DNA from: Rhizobium sp. BK650
GTDB taxonomy: Bacteria > Pseudomonadota > Alphaproteobacteria > Rhizobiales > Rhizobiaceae
NCBI RefSeq assembly: GCF_014195325.1
Contig: NZ_JACIBK010000009.1
Location: forward strand, 1-64,000
Reading direction: 5' to 3'
DNA: 64,000 nucleotides
A program made the position numbers and the translations under genes. The notes beneath the pieces were generated by a model, which had not been told where the DNA came from, did no database searches, and was given only the letters and a program-made list of their open reading frames with translations. Below are positions 16,935-25,745 of this stretch, piece after piece (positions within the stretch are counted from its first letter, which is position 1; the number at the start of each line of letters is the position of its first letter).

Positions 16935-18275
16935 ATGAGCACGATCGAATCCAGCGTATCCTCCATTTTGTTGGACCGTGTTGCTGAGTGGCTGACAAAT
17001 TCCTCGTTGGCCGGTGACGACCTTGAAAACATCGTGCGCGGTTTCTGCGAGCGGATTGCCGCCGCCGGTCTGCCGATTGCGCGCGTGCACCTGACCTTCT
17101 CGATGCTGCATCCGCTCTATGACGCTTTGAGCTTTACCTGGAAGCGCTCGAGCGGCGTGACGATACAAGGCTTCCGCATGCCGTCCGGCCAAAAGCCGGA
17201 CCGTTTCCTGCAGAGTCCCTATTTCTATCTTCTCGACAACAATCTGCAGCATATTCGCCGCCGTATCATGCCTGATGGCCCGAGTGAATTTCCGATCTTC
17301 GAGGATCTGCGGCAGGAAAAGATCACCGATTATCTTGCCTTCGTGCAGCCCTTCGGCGACGGCTCGGTGCAGGGTATGATGGGCTCGTGGTCGACAGACA
17401 GTCCAGCCGGCTTTTCCGACGACATGATCGAGGCGCTGCTGCGCATGCAAAACCATCTAGCGGTCGCCGCCAAGATGGCGGTGCTCGCCAAGCTCGCCAA
17501 CAACATGCTGACCACCTATCTCGGCGGCGATGCCGGCAAACGCGTGTTGAACGGACAAGTGCGCCGCGGCGATGGCGAAACGATCCGCGCGGCCCTCGTC
17601 ATGGCCGACATGCGTGAATCGACCATGTATGCCGAAAAGGAAGGAAGGCAGGCCTATATCGATACGCTGAACCAGTTCTTCGATGCGATCGCCGCGCCGT
17701 TCAACCGCAACGGCGGCGAAATCCTGAGCTTTCTCGGCGATGGTTTTCTCGGAGTCTATCCCTGTGGCCGCCACAAGGATCCGTCTAAGATCGCCTGCGA
17801 GGCCGCACTTTCCGCCGTGCATCATGCCCAGGCCCGCGTTGCCGAGCTCAACAGAGAACGCGATGCGAAGGGACTTCCAAAGATCGGCTACGGCATCGGC
17901 CTGCATGTCGGCAACGTCATGTTCGGCAATGTCGGCCTGAAGGATCGCCTTACTTTCTCCGCTTTCGGTTCGGCGGTCAACGAAGTACAGCGCCTGCAGG
18001 TGCTGACGAAGAAATACAGCCGTGAGGTCGTCGCGAGCCAGGCTTTTGCCGGCTATTGCGGCGGCGAATGGATTACGCTCGGGGAGGAAAAATTGCGCGG
18101 CATCCGCCAGAAAGTGACGGTACTGCAGCCGCGCGCGCCGGCATCTGCCGTTCATCTCGACGAAGGTTTCCGCGAATCCGTTCAGAACAGCCTGTCGGAA
18201 GCCGAACAGGTCATCATGCTTCACCGCGACAAGAAACAGGTAAAACGAACGCCGATCGAAAAATTCATTCAGTAA
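16935..18275 (+). CDS. Class III adenylate/guanylate cyclase-domain protein
   Basis: A 446-residue soluble protein. The N-terminal ~200 residues are an undefined sensor region (SFTWKRSSGVTIQGFRMP); residues about 215-400 are a class III cyclase domain. Metal-binding D225 (MADMR) and D269 (LGDG) are present, as are N349 and R353. The positions that hold the adenine-selecting Lys and Asp in CyaC are Ser265 and about Ser346, so substrate choice is unclear. I chose the ATG at 16935; in-frame ATGs at 16917 and 16869 cannot be excluded, but the last hairpin of the leader overlaps the longest version. Confidence 0.85.
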   Translation: MSTIESSVSSILLDRVAEWLTNSSLAGDDLENIVRGFCERIAAAGLPIARVHLTFSMLHPLYDALSFTWKRSSGVTIQGFRMPSGQKPDRFLQSPYFYLLDNNLQHIRRRIMPDGPSEFPIFEDLRQEKITDYLAFVQPFGDGSVQGMMGSWSTDSPAGFSDDMIEALLRMQNHLAVAAKMAVLAKLANNMLTTYLGGDAGKRVLNGQVRRGDGETIRAALVMADMRESTMYAEKEGRQAYIDTLNQFFDAIAAPFNRNGGEILSFLGDGFLGVYPCGRHKDPSKIACEAALSAVHHAQARVAELNRERDAKGLPKIGYGIGLHVGNVMFGNVGLKDRLTFSAFGSAVNEVQRLQVLTKKYSREVVASQAFAGYCGGEWITLGEEKLRGIRQKVTVLQPRAPASAVHLDEGFRESVQNSLSEAEQVIMLHRDKKQVKRTPIEKFIQ

Positions 18276-18330
18276 CTACACGCGAACACTGCAGCCGCTC
18301 TAGCTGTTGCGCCTGACGTGACAACACTTG

Positions 18331-18370
18331 CATCGAGCGCCTCGTAAAATAGGCGCGATGCGTTGCTTTT
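18331..18370 (+). terminator. Possible terminator after the cyclase gene
   Basis: A stem with left arm 18331-18342 and right arm 18351-18360 (GCGCCT pairs with AGGCGC, CATC with GATG, two-base bulge) has an 8-base loop and is followed after six bases by TTTT. It is positioned 55 bases beyond the cyclase stop and before the ABC transporter operon. Confidence 0.4.
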
Positions 18371-18459
18371 CCCCATGCCTGTCATCAACTGGACACCCCG
18401 TTTACGGTACGGTAGTGTGCCTTAACGGGAACACATAAAGACTGGGGAATTTCATTGGT

Positions 18460-20349
18460 ATGGCGTCTGCGGCCGATCTGTTGCGTATTGAGAATTTGGA
18501 TGTCGCCTTCTCCGTTTTCGGCGACCGGCTGCGCGTCGTAAAGGAAGCCAATCTCCGCATTCTGCCGGGGAAAGTGACTGCCCTCGTTGGCGAAAGTGGC
18601 TCCGGCAAATCCGTCATCAGCCAGTCGATTATGGGTATCCTGCCGGCACCCGCAGACGCGAGCGGCCGCATCCTTTTCACCGATCCCCTGGATGGCAAGG
18701 CAACGGATATCCTGTCGCTATCGCGTGACAGTGCTGAGATGCGCGACCTGCGCGGTCGCCGTATGGCAACCATCTTCCAGGAGCCGATGACATCGCTCTC
18801 GCCGCTCCACACGATTGGCAACCAGATCAGCGAAGTGCTTCTGATCCACACGGACGCCGACAAGAAGGAGGCGCGCGAGCGCACCGAGGAAATGCTCGGC
18901 CTCGTCGGTTTTTCCGATCCGAAGCGCACCTACGATATGTATCCCTTCGAGCTTTCCGGCGGCATGCGTCAGCGCGCCATGATCGCGATGGCGCTGATCT
19001 GCAAGCCGGCACTGCTGATCGCCGACGAGCCGACGACCGCGCTCGACGTGACGATCCAGGCCCAGATTCTCGAACTGCTGCGCGACCTGCAGGCCAAGCT
19101 CGGCATGGCCATGTTGCTCATCACCCACGATCTCGGAGTCGTCGCCAATATGGCCGATGAAGTGGTGGTGATCTATCACGGCGAGATCATGGAAGCCGGC
19201 CCGGTCGAGGCGATCTTCCGTAATCCTCAGCATCCCTATCTCAAGGCCCTGATGGCTGCGGTTCCTCATTTCGACATGAAGCCAGGCGAGCGGCTGAAAG
19301 CGCTTCGCGACGTTCCGGTCAATCTGGAATCGCTGATTGGCAAGAAGAAGCTGGTCGAGAAGGAGGCACCCGGCATATTGCTTTCCGTCACCAATCTTTC
19401 CAAGACTTACAAGACGCGCAAACGCGGCTTCTTCGGCGGGCAGGAAGCAGCCGTTGTGCACGCCGTCGATGATGTCAGCTTTGACATCCGTCGCGGCGAG
19501 TGTCTGGGGCTGGTCGGTGAATCCGGCTGCGGCAAAACGACGGTCAGCAAGATCCTGATGCGCGCAGTGACGCCGGATGGCGGCGCGGTCATCTTCAACG
19601 ACGAAAAGGAAGTCATCGACGTCCTCTCCGTCAAAGGCTCGGAACTGCAGGAGTTGCGCACCAAGATCCAGATGGTCTTTCAGGACCCGGTCTCCTCGCT
19701 TTCGCCGCGCATGACAGTGCGCAATATCCTGAGCGAACCCCTTGAAATCCACGACCGCGGCAACAGCGTCGAGCGCAAGGCCAAGGTCGAGGCGTTGATG
19801 GGGGCGATCGGCCTCGACCGACGCTACCTCAACCGCTATCCGCACAGTTTCTCCGGCGGCCAGCGCCAGCGTATCGGCATCGCGCGTGCACTCGCCCTCG
19901 GTCCAAAGCTTATCATTCTTGACGAACCTGTCTCTGCTCTCGACGTATCGGTTCAGGCGCAGATCCTCAACCTCCTGAAGGACCTGCAAAAGGAGCTCGG
20001 GCTCACCTACCTCTTCATTTCGCATAACCTCGCCGTCGTGGACTATATGGCAGACCGTATCGCCGTCATGTGCAAGGGCCGTATCGTCGAGATCGCGCCG
20101 CGCGAGATCATCCTGCGCAACCCGGTCCACCCCTATACGAAGTCACTGCTTGCCGCTGTCCCCTTCCCGGATCTCGACCGACCGCTCGATTTCAAGGCGC
20201 TGCAGGAAAATGGCGCAGCCGACAAGCAGAACTGGGGGCGAGTCTTCCGGGCGGACCACGATGATGCCTCCGAACTCGCCTTTGCCGATCTTGGCGGCGG
20301 CCATCTGGTCCGTGCCCGCAAGGGCGCCGATGCGAAGGAGCTGGTCTGA
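18460..20349 (+). CDS. Peptide-type ABC transporter, duplicated ATPase
   Basis: A 629-residue protein with two complete ABC ATPase domains in tandem, equivalent to OppD+OppF or DppD+DppF. Domain 1 has Walker A GESGSGKS (about 44-51) and signature LSGGMRQR; domain 2 has Walker A GESGCGKT (about 351-358), signature FSGGQRQR and Walker B LIILDEPVSALD. Each ends with the oligopeptide-family C-terminal segment (NPQHPY and NPVHPYTKSLLAAVP). It energises the two permeases encoded downstream. The next gene starts within its stop codon (TGATG). Confidence 0.95.
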   Translation: MASAADLLRIENLDVAFSVFGDRLRVVKEANLRILPGKVTALVGESGSGKSVISQSIMGILPAPADASGRILFTDPLDGKATDILSLSRDSAEMRDLRGRRMATIFQEPMTSLSPLHTIGNQISEVLLIHTDADKKEARERTEEMLGLVGFSDPKRTYDMYPFELSGGMRQRAMIAMALICKPALLIADEPTTALDVTIQAQILELLRDLQAKLGMAMLLITHDLGVVANMADEVVVIYHGEIMEAGPVEAIFRNPQHPYLKALMAAVPHFDMKPGERLKALRDVPVNLESLIGKKKLVEKEAPGILLSVTNLSKTYKTRKRGFFGGQEAAVVHAVDDVSFDIRRGECLGLVGESGCGKTTVSKILMRAVTPDGGAVIFNDEKEVIDVLSVKGSELQELRTKIQMVFQDPVSSLSPRMTVRNILSEPLEIHDRGNSVERKAKVEALMGAIGLDRRYLNRYPHSFSGGQRQRIGIARALALGPKLIILDEPVSALDVSVQAQILNLLKDLQKELGLTYLFISHNLAVVDYMADRIAVMCKGRIVEIAPREIILRNPVHPYTKSLLAAVPFPDLDRPLDFKALQENGAADKQNWGRVFRADHDDASELAFADLGGGHLVRARKGADAKELV

Positions 20350-22253
20350 TGGTGACACGCCGCATCTTTCTCGGCGGCCTGATCGGCTCGGCGATTGCCC
20401 CTTCGGTGCTTCGCGCCCAGCAGATCGCCGAACCGGAATTCCTGAAGACGAAGCTCGCCGATGGCAGTCTGCCGCCGATGGCGCAGCGCATCCCGGTCGA
20501 GCCGCGGGTCGTCAATCTCAAGGACATGGGCCGCGTGCCCGGCACCTATGGCGGCGACGTGCGCACCATCATCGGCGGCGCGCGCGATATCCGCTATATG
20601 ACCATCTACGGTTATTCGCGGCTGGTCGGCTACGACATGAGACTGCAGTTCCAGCCCGATATCCTGCGCGATTTCACTGCCGAGGATGCTACGGTTTTCA
20701 CCTTCCGCCTGCGCGAGGGGCACAAATGGTCGGACGGCCATCCCTTCACGGCGGAAGCCTTCCGCTACTGGTGGGAAGACGTCATCCTCAACAAGGAGCT
20801 GACGCCCGGCGGTGGTGCACTGGAATTACGCCCGCACGGATCGCTGCCCAAATTCGAAATGCTCGACGAACTGACGGTGCGCTATAGCTGGGAAAAGCCC
20901 AATCCGGTCTTCCTGGCGTCGCTCGCCGGACCTCTGCCGCTCGTCATCTACGGCCCCGGCCACTACCTGAAGCAGTTCCACAAGGGATATCAGGACAAGG
21001 CCAAGCTCGACGAGCTGATGAAGAAGAACCGCGCCAAGAAATGGGCCGACTTGCACATCAAAATGGCGCTCGCGTCCCGACCGAACAATCCTGATCTGCC
21101 GACGCTCGATCCATGGCGGAACCGGACGGCCCCGCCGGCCGACCAGTTCGTCTTCGAACGCAATCCCTTCTTCCATCGGGTCGACGAGAACGGCAGGCAG
21201 CTCCCCTATCTCGACAAGTTCATTCTCAACGTTTCATCCTCCTCGATCATCGCCGCCAAAGCGGGTGCAGGCGAATCCGATCTGCAGGCCACCGGCATCG
21301 ACTTCAACGACTACACCTTCCTGAGGGAGGCCGAGAAGCGCTTCCCTGTGAAGGTCGAACTCTGGAAAATGGCCCGTGGCTCGCGCATTACACTGCTGCC
21401 GAACCTCAATGTCGCCGACGAAACCTGGCGCATCATCTTCCGCGACGTGCGCTTCCGCCGGGCCTTGTCACTGGCGATTGACCGGCATGAGATCAACATG
21501 GTCGCCTTCTACGGCCTCGGCAAGGCGAGCGCCGATACGGTGCTGCCGGAAAGCCCGCTCTTCAGGCAGGAATATGCCGACGCTTTTGTGAATTTCGACC
21601 CGGATACCGCCAATAAGCTGCTCGACGAACTCGGCCTCGACAAGCGCGACAGCGACGGCATTCGGCTGCTGCCCGACGGGCGCCGCTGCGAGATCACCGT
21701 CGAGACGGCCGGCGAAAGCAACCTCGACACCGACGTTCTGGAACTGGTGCACGATCACTGGGCCAATATCGGCCTGGCGCTCTTCACCCGCACCTCGCAG
21801 CGCGACGTCTTCCGCAACCGCGCCATGAGCGGCTCGATCATGATGTCGATCTGGTACGGACTCGATAACGGCGTACCGACCGCCGACATGTCTCCTTATG
21901 GACTAGCCCCTACCTTGGACGACCAGCTTCAATGGCCGCTCTGGGGCATGTACTATCTTTCCGCCGGTCAGGAGGGCAAGGCGCCCGATCTGCCGGAAGC
22001 AGCCGAACTTGTGGACCTCCTGAACCAATGGGGCAGAAGTGCAACGACGCAAGAGCGCGAAGTTATCTGGCACAAGATGCTATCCCTCTATACTCAGCAG
22101 GTCTTTTCGATCGGCCTCATCAATAGCACGCTGCAGCCGATCCTCAGATCCGCCAGAATGCAGAACGTGCCGGAACACGCGCTCTATGGCTTCGATCCAA
22201 CCTCCTTCCTCGGTGTCTATATGCCGGACACATTCTGGTTCAAGGAGGCCTGA
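20349..22253 (+). CDS. Peptide-type ABC transporter substrate-binding protein
   Basis: A 634-residue family 5 (DppA/OppA-like) periplasmic binding protein. The N-terminus has a twin-arginine pattern (TRRIFLGG) and a hydrophobic stretch ending in ...VLRAQQ, so Tat export is likely. The body contains the family hallmark FRLREGHKWSDGHPFTAEAF. It is larger than typical DppA (~535), like the binding proteins of rhizobial long-type importers. Ligand unknown. Confidence 0.93.
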   Translation: MVTRRIFLGGLIGSAIAPSVLRAQQIAEPEFLKTKLADGSLPPMAQRIPVEPRVVNLKDMGRVPGTYGGDVRTIIGGARDIRYMTIYGYSRLVGYDMRLQFQPDILRDFTAEDATVFTFRLREGHKWSDGHPFTAEAFRYWWEDVILNKELTPGGGALELRPHGSLPKFEMLDELTVRYSWEKPNPVFLASLAGPLPLVIYGPGHYLKQFHKGYQDKAKLDELMKKNRAKKWADLHIKMALASRPNNPDLPTLDPWRNRTAPPADQFVFERNPFFHRVDENGRQLPYLDKFILNVSSSSIIAAKAGAGESDLQATGIDFNDYTFLREAEKRFPVKVELWKMARGSRITLLPNLNVADETWRIIFRDVRFRRALSLAIDRHEINMVAFYGLGKASADTVLPESPLFRQEYADAFVNFDPDTANKLLDELGLDKRDSDGIRLLPDGRRCEITVETAGESNLDTDVLELVHDHWANIGLALFTRTSQRDVFRNRAMSGSIMMSIWYGLDNGVPTADMSPYGLAPTLDDQLQWPLWGMYYLSAGQEGKAPDLPEAAELVDLLNQWGRSATTQEREVIWHKMLSLYTQQVFSIGLINSTLQPILRSARMQNVPEHALYGFDPTSFLGVYMPDTFWFKEA

Positions 22254-22256
22254 GCG

Positions 22257-23255
22257 ATGATCCGTTACATCCTCTGGCGCATAGCTGCTATGGTGCCGAC
22301 CCTGCTCGTGATATCGGCGCTTGTCTTCGTCATCATCGAGCTGCCGCCCGGCGATTTCTTCGAAAGTCAGATCGCCGAACTGCGCGCTCAGGGCGAGACC
22401 GCAAACCTACAGGAAATCGAAGACTTGCGCCATCAATACGGCTTCGACCAGCCGGAGATCGTGCGCTACTTCTACTGGGTCGGCGGCATGCTGCGCGGTG
22501 ATTTCGGCTATTCCTTCGAATATCAGCTGCCGGTTTCCGACGTGGTGGGCGACCGCTTGTGGCTGACGATACTCGTCTCCTTCTCGACCATCCTTCTCAC
22601 CTGGCTTATCGCCTTTCCGATCGGCATCTATTCCGCAACCCATCAATATAGCTGGGGCGATTACGGGCTGACCTTCCTCGGCCTTCTCGGCATAGCCATT
22701 CCAAACTTCATGCTGGCGCTGATCCTGATGTATTTCGCCAATGTCTGGTTCGGACTTTCCATCGGCCATCTGATGGACCAGCAATTTCTGAACCAGCCGA
22801 TGAGTTGGGAAAAGGCAAGATCGATCCTCGCGCATCTCTGGATTCCTGTGATCATCGTCGGCACGGCCGGCACGGCCGGCATGATCCGCCGCCTGCGCGC
22901 CAACCTGCTCGATGAGATGCAGAAGCAGTATGTGACGACGGCGCGTGCAAAGGGCCTGCACCCGGTGCGCGCACTGGTTAAATATCCGCTGCGCATGGCG
23001 CTTAATTTCTTCGTCGCCGATATCGGCTCGATCCTGCCGTCGATCATTTCGGGCGCCGAGATCGTCGCTATCGTTCTATCGCTCGAGACGACCGGGCCGA
23101 TGCTGATCAAGGCGCTGCAGAGCCAGGACATGTATCTTGCCGGCTCCTTTCTGATGTTCCTTGCCTTCCTGAACGTCATCGGCGTGCTGATCTCCGATAT
23201 CGCGCTCGGCTTCCTCGATCCCCGCATCCGTCTGCAAGGCAGGAGCACCAAATAA
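22257..23255 (+). CDS. Peptide-type ABC transporter permease (OppB/DppB-like)
   Basis: A 332-residue inner-membrane permease of the BPD_transp_1 family. It has an N-terminal transmembrane segment (MIRYILWRIAAMVPTLLVIS), a periplasmic region and a five-helix core with the EAA-type cytoplasmic loop around TTARAKGLHPVRALVKYPLR. Its ATG is four bases after the preceding stop, and its stop overlaps the next start. Confidence 0.94.
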   Translation: MIRYILWRIAAMVPTLLVISALVFVIIELPPGDFFESQIAELRAQGETANLQEIEDLRHQYGFDQPEIVRYFYWVGGMLRGDFGYSFEYQLPVSDVVGDRLWLTILVSFSTILLTWLIAFPIGIYSATHQYSWGDYGLTFLGLLGIAIPNFMLALILMYFANVWFGLSIGHLMDQQFLNQPMSWEKARSILAHLWIPVIIVGTAGTAGMIRRLRANLLDEMQKQYVTTARAKGLHPVRALVKYPLRMALNFFVADIGSILPSIISGAEIVAIVLSLETTGPMLIKALQSQDMYLAGSFLMFLAFLNVIGVLISDIALGFLDPRIRLQGRSTK

Positions 23256-24430
23256 TGTCGCCCCTACCCGCACCTGGCGCGCCGCTGCCGCATTACGTCT
23301 CGACGGCTCCCTTCGATCCGATCGCAAAGGAGACGATGACCTCGGCCCAGTCGCGCATCCACCTTGCCTCGCAAAAGCAGCTCATGTGGTGGAAGTTCAA
23401 GCGCCACAGGCTGGCGCTGGCATCCGGCATCTTCCTTGCCGCCATCTACTTCATGATCCTGATCGTCGAGTTCCTGGCACCCTACGGTCTGCATACGCGC
23501 AACGTCGATTTCATCCATTCACCGCCGCAGCGGGTCCGTCTCTTCGATAGCCAGGGCAATTTCGTCGGCCCCTTCGTCTATGGCCGGAAGATGACGCTCG
23601 ATATCAACACGCTGCACCGCCTCTACACCAATAACGAAAACGACATCCAGCCGATCCGCTTCTTCTGCCGTGGCGATGGCTACAAGTTCTGGGGACTCAT
23701 CGCTTCCGACTTCCATCTCGTCTGCCCGGCAATCGGCGGACAGATGTTCCTGCTTGGCACCGATCGTCTCGGTCGCGACGTGTTGTCACGCATCCTTTAC
23801 GGTGCGCGCATTTCGCTCACCATCGGCCTGATCGGCATCGCCATCAGTTTCGTTCTCGGCATCGTCATCGGCGGCCTCGCCGGTTACTGGGGCGGTATTT
23901 TCGATCTTGTCGTGCAACGCCTAATCGAAGTGCTGCAATCCCTGCCCTCACTGCCGCTCTGGATGGCGCTCGCCGCGATCATGCCGGTGACATGGAGCCC
24001 GATCGTCATCTATTTCGGCATCACCGTCATTCTCGGCATCATCGACTGGACGGGGCTTGCCCGCGCTGTGCGCTCCAAACTTCTTGCGCTACGCGAAGAA
24101 GACTATGTACAGGCCGCCCAGCTCATGGGCGCCAGCACGCCGCGTATCATCGGCCGGCATCTGGTGCCGGGCTTCATGTCACATCTCATTGCATCGGCCA
24201 CCATTTCCATTCCGGGCATGATCCTTGGGGAAACGGCGCTCTCCTTCCTCGGCCTCGGTTTGCGGCCGCCCATTACCAGCTGGGGCATCCTGCTGACCGA
24301 AGCCAAGAGCGTCAGTGTCATCGCCTTCTACCCATGGCTGCTGTTTCCAATCATTCCGGTAGTGTTCGTAATTTTGGCGTTCAATTTTCTGGGAGACGGC
24401 TTGCGCGATGCGGCAGATCCCTACAAATAG
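23255..24430 (+). CDS. Peptide-type ABC transporter permease (OppC/DppC-like)
   Basis: A 391-residue second permease. The EAA loop is recognisable (LREEDYVQAAQLMGASTPRI) and the GTDRLGRDVLSRILYGARIS segment is typical of OppC. Between the first helix (about 50-70) and that segment lies an extra region of ~100 residues, probably periplasmic, which makes the protein longer than the usual ~300 residues; long OppC proteins of this type occur in rhizobia. It completes the operon ATPase, binding protein, permease, permease. Confidence 0.93.
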   Translation: MSPLPAPGAPLPHYVSTAPFDPIAKETMTSAQSRIHLASQKQLMWWKFKRHRLALASGIFLAAIYFMILIVEFLAPYGLHTRNVDFIHSPPQRVRLFDSQGNFVGPFVYGRKMTLDINTLHRLYTNNENDIQPIRFFCRGDGYKFWGLIASDFHLVCPAIGGQMFLLGTDRLGRDVLSRILYGARISLTIGLIGIAISFVLGIVIGGLAGYWGGIFDLVVQRLIEVLQSLPSLPLWMALAAIMPVTWSPIVIYFGITVILGIIDWTGLARAVRSKLLALREEDYVQAAQLMGASTPRIIGRHLVPGFMSHLIASATISIPGMILGETALSFLGLGLRPPITSWGILLTEAKSVSVIAFYPWLLFPIIPVVFVILAFNFLGDGLRDAADPYK

Positions 24431-24498
24431 CGTCGGGCCGGGTGGAGCGCTTCGCATCCGCCCGTTCATGGCCTCCGAACCGCGGGGGTGGTAGAAGT

Positions 24499-25734
24499 AT
24501 GTCGTCCACCTCAAGGGGCACGCCTATGGCCAGACGTCTCGAAGATGCGCGCATCCTCATGTACAGCCACGATACTTTCGGCCTTGGCCACCTGCGCCGC
24601 TGTCGGGCAATCGCCCATGCCCTCGTCGAGGATTATCGCGGCCTTAACATCCTGATCATTTCAGGTGCGACGATCGCCGGGGCTTTCGACTACCGTGCCC
24701 GCGTCGATTTTGTAAAGATCCCGAGCGTCATCAAGCTCCGCAACGGCGAATATACCTCGCTTGCCAGCCACATCGATCTTCAGGATACGCTGAAGATGCG
24801 CGAGTCGAGCATCCGCCACACTGCCGAGACTTTCCAGCCGGATATCTTCATCGTCGATAAGGAGCCGATGGGGCTGAAGGGCGAGGTCGAGGATACGCTT
24901 GCCTATCTGAAGGCGCGCGGCACCGTTCTCGTGCTCGGCCTTCGCGAGATCATGGACGCGCCGCATCTGCTCGAAGCCGAGTGGAAAAAGAACAGCGTCA
25001 TGCAGAAGATCGACCAATATTACGATAGTATCTGGGTCTACGGACCGCCGGATTTCTACGATCCGCTTGTCGGCCTCGACGTGCCCTCGGGCGTTCGTCG
25101 CAAAATGGATTTCGTCGGCTTCCTGCAGCGCAGTGTCTCCAAGGGCAAGAATTCGCTGAACGCCCGCAAGGACGATTATATCCTCGTCACCACGGGCGGC
25201 GGTGGCGACGGCTCCGACCTCGTTCACGATGTGATGAACGCCTATGAAGCCGATCCGACGCTGACGCAAAAGGCGCTTGTCGTGCTCGGCCCCTATATGC
25301 CGGTGGCCGAACGGACGAAACTCGTCAAGAAGGGCGAGAAGATTCCCTATATCGAGGTGATCGAGTTCGACAATCATATGGAAGAACTGATCGACGGCGC
25401 CACTGCCGTTGTCGCCATGGGGGGTTACAACACCTATTGCGAAATCCTTTCGTTCGACAAGCCGGCGCTCGTCGTGCCACGCGTTGCCCCACGCGAGGAG
25501 CAGCTTCTGCGCGCCCGGCGCGCGAGCGAGCTCGGCCTCGTCGACATGCTGCTGCCCGAGCAATCGGCCGACCCTTCCGTCATGGCGGAAACGCTGAAAC
25601 GCCTGCCTTCGCGGCTGCCGCCGTCAAAGAGCGGCTGCAATATGCACCTAGAGGGGCTGGATCATATCTCCCGCACCGTTGGCACATGGCTCGACGGCCA
25701 CGGGCGCCATCTTTCCCTCGTCGGCGCAGAATAA
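24499..25734 (+). CDS. Glycosyltransferase-like protein (MurG/GT28-like)
   Basis: A 411-residue GT-B-like protein. The N-terminus has YSHDTFGLGHLRRCRAIA, the glycine/histidine loop found in GT28-type and UDP-GlcNAc 2-epimerase-like proteins, and the C-terminal half has VVAMGGYNTYCEILSF, the equivalent of the MurG donor site. No signal peptide. I chose the ATG at 24499; the ATG at 24526 has a better placed AAGGGG and may be the true start. The open frame extends far upstream into the permease gene without family support. It is the first of three similar proteins encoded in a row. Confidence 0.8.
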   Translation: MSSTSRGTPMARRLEDARILMYSHDTFGLGHLRRCRAIAHALVEDYRGLNILIISGATIAGAFDYRARVDFVKIPSVIKLRNGEYTSLASHIDLQDTLKMRESSIRHTAETFQPDIFIVDKEPMGLKGEVEDTLAYLKARGTVLVLGLREIMDAPHLLEAEWKKNSVMQKIDQYYDSIWVYGPPDFYDPLVGLDVPSGVRRKMDFVGFLQRSVSKGKNSLNARKDDYILVTTGGGGDGSDLVHDVMNAYEADPTLTQKALVVLGPYMPVAERTKLVKKGEKIPYIEVIEFDNHMEELIDGATAVVAMGGYNTYCEILSFDKPALVVPRVAPREEQLLRARRASELGLVDMLLPEQSADPSVMAETLKRLPSRLPPSKSGCNMHLEGLDHISRTVGTWLDGHGRHLSLVGAE

Positions 25735-25745
25735 AGAGCCGTCCT

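Noticed and set aside
18718..20130. A 470-codon open frame antisense to the peptide transporter ATPase
   Set aside because: The plus strand holds two complete ABC domains; the antisense frame has no recognisable protein.
23992..24498. In-frame upstream extension of the first glycosyltransferase gene
   Set aside because: It lies inside the permease gene in another frame and resembles no protein.
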